Assembly: GCA_017395715.1 (NCBI GenBank)
Contig: JAFQNZ010000276.1
Coordinates: forward strand, 1-11,094
Origin: Clostridia bacterium
GTDB taxonomy: Bacteria; Bacillota; Clostridia; Oscillospirales; CAG-272
Reading direction: 5' to 3'
DNA length: 11,094 nt
Shown in pieces: positions 1 through 5,247 of this stretch. Numbering within the stretch: position 1 is the stretch's first letter; each line of letters begins with the position of its first letter. The notes under the pieces are model-generated. The model had not been told where the DNA came from and searched no databases. It saw nothing but the letters and a program-made list of their open reading frames with translations. The position numbers and the translations under genes were made by a program.

Positions 1-382
1 CTCCCTCTTTGATGTTCCAAAGGTCAACAAGCGGCGCCACCGTGATGTCATACGCGCCGTCTGTTGCCTCAGACATGGCAAGCGCTTTTTGTATCATATC
101 CGCCATGTCCGGCGAAAAGGTGTAGGACTCTTCTGCGCGGTTAAAAGCAGAAACCTCGCTTGTTTCCAGCGTGCGCGAGGCTTTTTCTTCAAGTTCACGC
201 GCAATTTGGTTTACATTTTGAAAAATCTCGGTATCATCGTCCCGCTCGTCATATAACGTAACGGTCAGAAAGGTGTCCATCACAAAAAAGGTTTGCGAGG
301 CTTTTCCATCATTTTCCTTTTGGCAAGAAGGAAGTGAGAAGAACAGCAAAAAAACAAGCAAGAGCGAAAACAAACGTTTCAC
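1..382 (-). CDS. FAD:protein FMN transferase (ApbE family), lipoprotein, 3' part cut by window edge
   Basis: Only the first 127 residues are inside the window. The protein starts at a GTG with a GGAGGG ribosome binding site upstream. It opens with a lipoprotein signal peptide (positive start VKR, then a Leu/Phe-rich core) ending in the lipobox L-P-S-C, Cys20. Two ApbE signatures follow: M-D-T-F-L-T-V-T near residues 35-42, and T-D-G-A-Y-D-I-T-V-A-P-L-V-D-L-W near residues 107-122. ApbE enzymes split FAD and attach FMN to a Thr or Ser of exported redox proteins. This one should act on the outer face of the membrane. The start codon overlaps the upstream gene's stop codon (GTGA, 379-382), so translation is probably coupled. 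The catalytic C-terminal half is not visible. Family assignment is firm; the substrate protein is unknown. Confidence 0.93.
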   Translation of the reverse strand, partial: MKRLFSLLLVFLLFFSLPSCQKENDGKASQTFFVMDTFLTVTLYDERDDDTEIFQNVNQIARELEEKASRTLETSEVSAFNRAEESYTFSPDMADMIQKALAMSEATDGAYDITVAPLVDLWNIKEG

Positions 383-912
383 CAAACACCCTCCTTTATC
401 CCTTTGCCGAGGCGGTCAAAGATCAAGTTGAGAAGTAGCCCCACCGCACCGCCAAAAACAGCAGATGCCACAAGAAGCAGCGGCAGATACGAAAAGACCG
501 AAACGCTCGCATACAAAAGCGAGGCGGCAAGAATCTGTCCAAAATTGAAGGCGGCGGCGGAAAGCACCGAAACACCCACAAAAGAAAGCTGTTTCAAGAG
601 GAGTGTTTTGGCAAACACAATCGCCAAGAAAGCAAAAATAGCGCCAAACAGCGAAAAGAGAAAGCCGGTGACGTTGCCAAATAAAAGTGCCGTAACAAGC
701 ACGCGGACAAGCGAAAGGATCGCCGCATCCCAAAGCGACAGACGGTAGGCACAAAACAGCACCACAACATTGCAAAGCCCAAGCTTAAAGCCGGGGAGCA
801 TCATCGGAAGCGGTACAAGGCTTTCAAGATACGAAAAGATCAGCGCGAGCGCCGTTAAGAGCGCAAGATGAGAAAGGCGCTTAACCCGCCACGATGTCGT
901 TGTCATCCTCAT
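379..912 (-). CDS. Gx transporter family membrane protein (heptaprenyl diphosphate synthase component I-like)
   Basis: This is a 177-residue hydrophobic protein with about five or six membrane segments (roughly residues 12-30, 37-56, 62-80, 85-103, 112-136 and 143-165). The family signature P-G-F-K-L-G-L-C-N lies at residues 40-48. The family (Pfam Hpre_diP_synt_I) is often annotated as a heptaprenyl diphosphate synthase subunit, but its topology resembles small-molecule transporter S components, and no synthase activity is evident. The ATG at 912 has a GGGGGAGGG ribosome binding site. An ATG at 906 is an alternative. The gene overlaps the upstream NusG-II gene by 32 bp and the downstream ApbE gene by 4 bp, so all three are translated as one unit. 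From memory, the same protein type is EetB in the Listeria extracellular electron transfer locus. Function here is inferred from that context. Confidence 0.9.
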   Translation of the reverse strand: MRMTTTSWRVKRLSHLALLTALALIFSYLESLVPLPMMLPGFKLGLCNVVVLFCAYRLSLWDAAILSLVRVLVTALLFGNVTGFLFSLFGAIFAFLAIVFAKTLLLKQLSFVGVSVLSAAAFNFGQILAASLLYASVSVFSYLPLLLVASAVFGGAVGLLLNLIFDRLGKGIKEGVW

Positions 913-1261
913 GGCTACCCTCCCCCAAAATCCTCATAACCACACCCGACGGCACACAAATCACCGTTTCGCCTGCTGCGGAAATTTTTCCTTGATGCAG
1001 GCACACTTTGTCGGGGCAATCGGAGGATGCAACGTAAGCTGTTTGATTGTTAATCACGATACAAAGGGTATGTCCGCCCGAAGTTACCGTAATTTCGCGG
1101 TTTTCGGAAAGCAAGTAGCTCTCTTCCCCGGCATCACTCGTCACTGAAAGATACGCACCCGCTTCTTTGGGCAAAAAAGAAAAGGCAAACAGCACCCCTG
1201 CCGTGAGAAGAACAGCAAGGATCACAAAAAGATCTCCAAGGCGAATCTGACGCATAGGCAC
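881..1261 (-). CDS. NusG domain II-containing membrane protein
   Basis: This protein of up to 126 residues has one N-terminal membrane segment (about residues 9-30) and a small extracytoplasmic beta domain. The NusG-II signature S-D-C-P-D-K-V-C is at residues 80-87, followed by H-Q-G-K-I-S and G-E-T-V-I-C-V-P. Cysteines 82, 87 and 102 are typical of the family. It is not the transcription factor NusG; it shares only the inserted domain fold. The start is ambiguous: the GGAGG at 1266-1270 lies 4 nt before GTG (1261) and 10 nt before ATG (1255), so the shorter ATG form (124 residues) is also plausible. It is the first gene of the operon with the Gx-family protein and ApbE. As I recall, the family includes EetA of Listeria, linked to flavin-based electron export. 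The biochemical role is not established. Confidence 0.9.
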   Translation of the reverse strand: MPMRQIRLGDLFVILAVLLTAGVLFAFSFLPKEAGAYLSVTSDAGEESYLLSENREITVTSGGHTLCIVINNQTAYVASSDCPDKVCLHQGKISAAGETVICVPSGVVMRILGEGSHEDDNDIVAG

Positions 1262-1283
1262 ACAACCTCCATAGTATCATAGT

Positions 1284-1312
1284 ATTGTATCATATTTTGC
1301 GCTTTTTTTCAA
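1284..1312 (-). promoter_or_regulatory. Sigma-A promoter of the NusG-II/Gx/ApbE operon
   Basis: On the minus strand TTGAAA (1307-1312) and TACAAT (1284-1289) are separated by exactly 17 bp. The -10 box lies about 20 bp before the GGAGG of the first gene, giving a very short leader. It is divergent from the promoter at 1336-1364. Confidence 0.8.
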
Positions 1313-1335
1313 GAGCAGAGGGCGATATTTTTCCC

Positions 1336-1364
1336 TTGCATTTTTCCAAAAATTGATATACAAT
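1336..1364 (+). promoter_or_regulatory. Sigma-A promoter of the cysteine hydrolase gene
   Basis: TTGCAT (1336-1341) and TACAAT (1359-1364) are spaced by 17 bp. The start codon follows at 1395, so the leader is about 25 nt. The two divergent -35 boxes are only 23 bp apart, so one bound regulator could affect both transcription units. Confidence 0.75.
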
Positions 1365-1394
1365 ATATCCATCAAGCACCAAAAGGAGGCAGCT

Positions 1395-1916
1395 ATGCAA
1401 AAGATACTCATTGTTGTGGATATGCAAAACGATTTCATCGATGGTTCTCTCGGCACACCGGAAGCCGTTGCCATTTTACCGAATGTCAAAAACAAGATCG
1501 AAAGTTTTAACGGCAAAGTCATCTTCACGCGCGACACACACACAGAAAACTATCTGAACACGTCCGAGGGAAAGAATCTCCCTGTGCCGCACTGCATCAA
1601 GGATACTCACGGCTGGCAGATCGCCGATGCGCTTTTGCCCTACACCCAAGATGCTGTTGTCATCGATAAACCCACCTTCGGCTCACTTGCCCTCGCCGAG
1701 TATCTGACCAAAGAAAACGAAGCCGAGCCGATCGGAGAAATCACTCTCATCGGGCTTTGCACCGACATTTGCGTGATCTCCAACGCCATGCTGACAAAAG
1801 CCGCCCTGCCCGAAGCAAGCGTTTTCGTGGATGCCGCCTGCTGTGCCGGCGTCACCCCCGAAAGCCATGACCGCGCCCTTGACGCCATGAAGGTCTGCCA
1901 GATTCAAATTTTATAA
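1395..1916 (+). CDS. Cysteine hydrolase of the isochorismatase/nicotinamidase family
   Basis: The 173-residue protein starts at the ATG behind an AAGGAGG ribosome binding site (1383-1389); an earlier in-frame start at 1353 lies before the -10 box and is rejected. The fold is shown by V-V-D-M-Q-N-D-F at residues 7-14, the D-x-H metal pair D47/H49 with H66, and G-L-C-T-D-I-C-V at 120-127. The inferred triad is D9, K92 and C126, all present. Family members hydrolyse amides such as nicotinamide (to nicotinate and ammonia) or related compounds in the cytoplasm. The metal-site residues and the K-P-T-F-G-S segment favour a nicotinamidase-like enzyme in NAD salvage, but the substrate cannot be fixed from sequence. 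It is a single-gene unit with its own promoter and terminator. Confidence 0.9.
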   Translation: MQKILIVVDMQNDFIDGSLGTPEAVAILPNVKNKIESFNGKVIFTRDTHTENYLNTSEGKNLPVPHCIKDTHGWQIADALLPYTQDAVVIDKPTFGSLALAEYLTKENEAEPIGEITLIGLCTDICVISNAMLTKAALPEASVFVDAACCAGVTPESHDRALDAMKVCQIQIL

Positions 1917-1930
1917 AAATACTTTTTCAA

Positions 1931-1956
1931 GGGAGGCTTTTCGCCTCCCGCTTTTT
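1931..1956 (+). terminator. Intrinsic terminator after the cysteine hydrolase gene
   Basis: A perfect 7-bp stem, GGGAGGC (1931-1937) with GCCTCCC (1943-1949), has a 5-nt loop and is followed by a T run at 1952-1956. It begins 14 bp after the stop codon. Confidence 0.85.
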
Positions 1957-1977
1957 GCCGAAACTGCATTTGATATT

Positions 1978-2068
1978 GTAGGGCGGGGGCTTGCTCCCGC
2001 CGTTTTACAATCAAGTTTTGAAAAAGTGTATTTGTTTATTTGCGGCGGGAGCAAGTGTACAGCCCTAC
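1978..2068. repeat. Intergenic inverted-repeat element
   Basis: The left arm (1978-2002) and the reverse complement of the right arm (2042-2068) share an outer 7-mer GTAGGGC and an inner 13-mer CTTGCTCCCGCCG. They differ only in the 5-6 bases between these blocks. The arms are 39 bp apart. The left arm can also fold on itself (GGCGGG with CCCGCC). It sits between two convergent genes and encodes nothing. Its form is like the small dispersed palindromic repeats of clostridial genomes; copy number cannot be judged from one window. Confidence 0.7.
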
Positions 2069-2090
2069 TTTCACGCGCCCAATACCACAC

Positions 2091-2119
2091 AAAAAACCCG
2101 CTTTTTCCAAAGCGGGTTT
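2091..2119 (-). terminator. Intrinsic terminator of hisS
   Basis: A perfect 11-bp stem, AAACCCGCTTT (2094-2104) with its complement (2109-2119), has a 4-nt loop. Read on the minus strand it is followed by a run of six T. It ends hisS transcription a few bases after the stop codon. Confidence 0.88.
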
Positions 2120-2124
2120 CATTT

Positions 2125-3384
2125 TTATCCAATATAATCGGCAAGATATTCGTCAAGCGCATCAAGGGCAATCTCGGTCTGCGAGCTGTCAGCCATGTTC
2201 TTGATATTCGCCATGCCTCTTTCAATTTCGTTGTCACCAAGCATCAAAGTGAACTTCGCCGAAATCTTGTCGGCATACTTCATCTGCGCCTTCAGGCTTC
2301 TTTCCACAATGTCACACTCGGCGGCAATGCCTTTTTTACGAAGAGACGTCACAATTGAAAGCGCCTTCGCTCTTGCCGCATCGCCCAGCGGTGCAATGTA
2401 AAGAAGCGGTCCTTCGTTCTTGGGGATCACAACGCCCGATGCTTCCATCGCGAGGATCAAGCGGGTGATACCCATGGCAAAGCCGCAAGCGGGAAGCTTC
2501 GGCCCACCAAGTTCAGACACAAGACCGTCATAACGGCCACCGCCGCAGACTGTGGACTGTGCGCCAATGCCGTCGGCAATGAATTCAAACACGGTACGGG
2601 TATAATAGTCAAGACCGCGCACGATCGAGGGATTCACGGTGTACGGAATGCCTTCGGCGTCAAGATAACGCTTCAAAGCATCGAAATGATTCTGACAATC
2701 GGGGCAAAGATGCTCCACCGTCTTGGGCGCACCCTTAGCAATTCCCGAGCAGATCGGGCTCTTGCAGTCGAGAATACGCAGGGGGTTGGTGTCAAGACGC
2801 GACTTACAAGTTTCGCAAAGCTCGTCCTTACGGTCTGCAAAATAATGCTTCAAAGCATCGCGGTAAGCCGGACGGCAGGAAGGGCAACCGATGCTGTTGA
2901 TGTGAAGCGAGGTATTCTTGATGCCAAGCTCCGAAAGCAAAGTATGACCGAGCGAAATGAGGGTGGCATCCGTGAGGGGAGATGCCGAGCCAAACACTTC
3001 GGTACCAAACTGGAAGAACTCGCGCGATCTGCCTGCCTGGGGCTTTTCGTAACGGAAACAGTTGATGAGATAGTAAAGCTTGATCGGCATGGTGTCCGAG
3101 CATTTGCCGTTTTCGATCAGGGATCTCACAACGCAAGCTGTGCCCTCGGGGCGGAGGGTGAAGGAGCGGTTTTCGCGGTCGGTGAAGGTGTACATTTCCT
3201 TCTGTACCACGTCAGTCGTGCCGCCCACACCGCGCTGAAACAGCTCGGTCGATTCAAAGGTGGGAAAACGAATTTCGTTAAAGCCGAAGGTCTTGGCGAC
3301 TCTTCTTGCGGTATTTTCAATATAGTGCCATGTTGCCACATCCTCAGGGAGAATGTCCATGGTTCCTCTCGGTTTCTGTATCAT
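2125..3384 (-). CDS. hisS: Histidyl-tRNA synthetase
   Basis: This cytoplasmic class II enzyme of 419 residues charges tRNA-His with histidine using ATP. The start is the ATG of M-I-Q-K-P-R-G-T, the usual HisRS beginning; a longer frame reaching to 3567 runs through the promoter and is rejected. Motif 2 is at residues 110-129 (F-R-Y-E-K-P-Q-A-G-R). The histidine-specific motif R-G-L-D-Y-Y-T-R-T-V is at 256-265, G-G-G-R-Y-D-G-L at 281-288, and motif 3 near 301-308 (G-F-A-M-G-I-T-R). The anticodon-binding domain is roughly 325-419. The insertion domain (about 160-240) carries four cysteine pairs, 167/170, 190/193, 207/212 and 227/230. Length is normal. The ribosome binding site is AAAGG, weaker than its neighbours. 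The leader of about 35 nt is too short for a T-box. Transcription is monocistronic. Confidence 0.97.
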   Translation of the reverse strand: MIQKPRGTMDILPEDVATWHYIENTARRVAKTFGFNEIRFPTFESTELFQRGVGGTTDVVQKEMYTFTDRENRSFTLRPEGTACVVRSLIENGKCSDTMPIKLYYLINCFRYEKPQAGRSREFFQFGTEVFGSASPLTDATLISLGHTLLSELGIKNTSLHINSIGCPSCRPAYRDALKHYFADRKDELCETCKSRLDTNPLRILDCKSPICSGIAKGAPKTVEHLCPDCQNHFDALKRYLDAEGIPYTVNPSIVRGLDYYTRTVFEFIADGIGAQSTVCGGGRYDGLVSELGGPKLPACGFAMGITRLILAMEASGVVIPKNEGPLLYIAPLGDAARAKALSIVTSLRKKGIAAECDIVERSLKAQMKYADKISAKFTLMLGDNEIERGMANIKNMADSSQTEIALDALDEYLADYIG

Positions 3385-3424
3385 AAAAACTACCTTTCTA
3401 CTCTGAAAACGCTGAATATACCAC

Positions 3425-3453
3425 AGTATAGCACAGTTTTCTCCCCTTTTCAA
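3425..3453 (-). promoter_or_regulatory. Sigma-A promoter of hisS, extended -10
   Basis: TTGAAA (3448-3453) and TATACT (3425-3430) on the minus strand are 17 bp apart, with TG one base before the -10 box. The start codon is about 40 bp downstream. There is no room for a T-box leader. Confidence 0.82.
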
Positions 3454-3487
3454 GTGGATTTTCGAATTTTGTTGCGCCAAAACCGCC

Positions 3488-3516
3488 TTGACAAAATTCC
3501 CGTTTTGTTCTATAAT
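3488..3516 (+). promoter_or_regulatory. Consensus sigma-A promoter of the zinc-ribbon membrane protein gene
   Basis: Perfect TTGACA (3488-3493) and perfect TATAAT (3511-3516) are 17 bp apart, the only fully consensus promoter in the window. The ATG follows at 3557. It predicts strong constitutive transcription. Confidence 0.9.
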
Positions 3517-3556
3517 GAAATCAGACAAATTTTTTCGGAAAAGAGAGGATTTTACC

Positions 3557-5206
3557 ATGGCAAACAATACGATTTTCTGTCACAACTGTGGAAAGCCAAA
3601 CCCCGCCGAGGCGAAATTCTGCTACGATTGCGGTCAACAGTTAGTAAGACCCACCGCCGCAGAGCCATCGGTGCAAGCAACACCCGTGAATACACCCATG
3701 ACTGCAGCGCAAAAGAAACAGATCAAATCCATCGTCATCAGCGCTACCCTTGTGCTTCTCAGTCTGATTCTGTTTATTTTCTCCTTCTGCCCGATTCTCA
3801 CATCTACAGTCAAAATCGTTGATGATGCCGAAATTGAGGTCGGCTATTCGACAATTGACAATATCACTTTGATGTTCGATTCTTTTAAGGAACTGGATGA
3901 CTACGATATCAGAGAATCTGATCTGCAGGAAGAATTATTAGATCTTCAGGAAGAACTTGAAGAACTGGAAAAATACTACGACAAAGACGACGGCGAAGTT
4001 GATACCGAAGATTTTCTTGACGAACATGGCGATCTTTTCGAGGAACTCCTTAAGATCAACAAGCGTATCGATTATCAGCGCAAAAGCTATTCCACCACGT
4101 TTTCGGATGTATTGGCAGGCATGATCGGTCTTTTGTACATCCTCTTAACACTTGCCCTGTTGGTCTTCTCTTCGCTTCATCTCATTTTCTTACTCACCAA
4201 AAAGAAGATCAGCTTTTTACGCCTTGCCATCATCTTGCTTTGCTGTATTCCCGCAACGATCTTCATACTCTACTATTTCACTTCTTTCCGCTTCCATGCC
4301 ACAACACTCGATTACGGCATGTCGCCCATCGCCATTCTCGCACTTATCTTCTCGCTGCTCGCCATCGGCGGACTCATCACCCTGCGTGTGATGAAATCCT
4401 TTAACCTGAAAAACACCCTGTCCGCAGGCATCGGCGCGCTTTGTGCGCTTCTTGTGATCGCCATGCTGTTCGTTCCGGTCTTTTCGGCAACTGCCAAGGG
4501 TATTTTCGATGGCAGAACCACCAAGCGCGAAGCTTCGCTCTCGCTGGATGCCGCCCTTTACGAGCAAGCCATGCAAGATGACTTTATGGAAGTCATGGAA
4601 GAGTTTGACGATAGAGACAGATACGAGCGCTTTGACGATCTTAACGATGCCATCAACGAATTCTTCCGCTATTCCAAGCGCGACGTAGAAAACGGAAAGG
4701 CAAACCAAGAAAACTACTACATTGCCGCAATTCTCCTTTCGAGTGACGGCGAAACTTCCCTTTCCTTTACTATCCTTTTCTATCTTCTCCTCCTCTTGGC
4801 AGCAGGTGCTGTCTTAACGCTCAATCTTATCTGGTTCACCACAGGATTCTTTAACAAAAAACTTCTCTTCATCACAAGTATCGTGACCGCTTCTCTTGCC
4901 CTTCTCACGCTTATCATGGCAATTGTGGCAACGGTCATCATCAACGGCACCCTCGGCGATTACCACATCACAAGCTATGATTTCTCGATCGGTGCAGGTG
5001 CTATTCTCGCCCTCATCTTCTCGCTCGCTCCCGTCATTGTTCCCATTTTCCTTCGCGACAAACGCGAAACCTTTGCCGCCTCGGCAGAACACTATTATGA
5101 CATTGCAGAAGAAACGCCCATCACCGAAGTTCCCGTCACCGAAGTCCCTGTCACCGAAATGCCTGTCACCGAAATGCCTGAACAGGAACCTGTAACAACC
5201 GAATAA
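3557..5206 (+). CDS. Zinc-ribbon protein with eight predicted membrane segments, function unknown
   Basis: This 549-residue protein starts at the ATG behind GAGAGG; the frame extends upstream only through the promoter. Residues 8-25 form a zinc ribbon (C8-x2-C11, C22-x2-C25), followed by a flexible linker. I place eight membrane segments near residues 58-82, 185-213, 219-243, 256-277, 290-312, 402-428, 434-462 and 478-499. Two acidic, helical loops (about 83-184 and 313-401) then fall outside the cell; the first has a coiled-coil-like Leu/Glu stretch at 117-140. The N-terminal ribbon and the tail would be inside. The two halves look duplicated: both end in a segment containing A-I-L-A-L-I-F-S-L (259-267 and 482-490). 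The cytoplasmic tail has four 5-residue P-V-T-E repeats. I do not recognise a named family. It is monocistronic with a consensus promoter. Confidence 0.85.
   Translation: MANNTIFCHNCGKPNPAEAKFCYDCGQQLVRPTAAEPSVQATPVNTPMTAAQKKQIKSIVISATLVLLSLILFIFSFCPILTSTVKIVDDAEIEVGYSTIDNITLMFDSFKELDDYDIRESDLQEELLDLQEELEELEKYYDKDDGEVDTEDFLDEHGDLFEELLKINKRIDYQRKSYSTTFSDVLAGMIGLLYILLTLALLVFSSLHLIFLLTKKKISFLRLAIILLCCIPATIFILYYFTSFRFHATTLDYGMSPIAILALIFSLLAIGGLITLRVMKSFNLKNTLSAGIGALCALLVIAMLFVPVFSATAKGIFDGRTTKREASLSLDAALYEQAMQDDFMEVMEEFDDRDRYERFDDLNDAINEFFRYSKRDVENGKANQENYYIAAILLSSDGETSLSFTILFYLLLLLAAGAVLTLNLIWFTTGFFNKKLLFITSIVTASLALLTLIMAIVATVIINGTLGDYHITSYDFSIGAGAILALIFSLAPVIVPIFLRDKRETFAASAEHYYDIAEETPITEVPVTEVPVTEMPVTEMPEQEPVTTE
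5117..5176 (+). repeat. Four 15-bp tandem repeats encoding P-(V/I)-T-E-(V/M)
   Basis: Four in-frame 15-bp units lie at 5117-5131, 5132-5146, 5147-5161 and 5162-5176. The last two are identical in sequence. They encode residues 521-540 in the C-terminal tail of the zinc-ribbon membrane protein. Unit number could vary between strains by slippage without breaking the frame. Confidence 0.85.
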
Positions 5207-5214
5207 CCACTCCG

Positions 5215-5246
5215 TAAAAAAACAGCACCCGAGGGTGCTGTTTTTA
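5215..5246. terminator. Bidirectional terminator between convergent genes
   Basis: A perfect stem, AACAGCACCC (5221-5230) with GGGTGCTGTT (5233-5242), has a very tight loop (opening one or two pairs gives a 4-6 nt loop). It has an A run on its left and a T run on its right, so it can end transcription of both the zinc-ribbon gene (plus) and the GH92 gene (minus). Confidence 0.88.
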
Positions 5247-5247
5247 T

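Noticed and set aside
1353..1394. Upstream start of the cysteine hydrolase frame
   Set aside because: The frame's earlier start lies before the -10 box, so it would not be transcribed; the ATG at 1395 has a strong ribosome binding site.
3385..3420. T-box riboswitch before hisS
   Set aside because: The promoter leaves a leader of only about 35 nt, far too short for a T-box.
2686..3822. 378-residue plus-strand open frame
   Set aside because: It is antisense to hisS and then overlaps the zinc-ribbon gene in another frame; it has no start signal or recognisable domain.
5117..5176. CRISPR or similar array
   Set aside because: The units are 15 bp, contiguous, in frame and without spacers.
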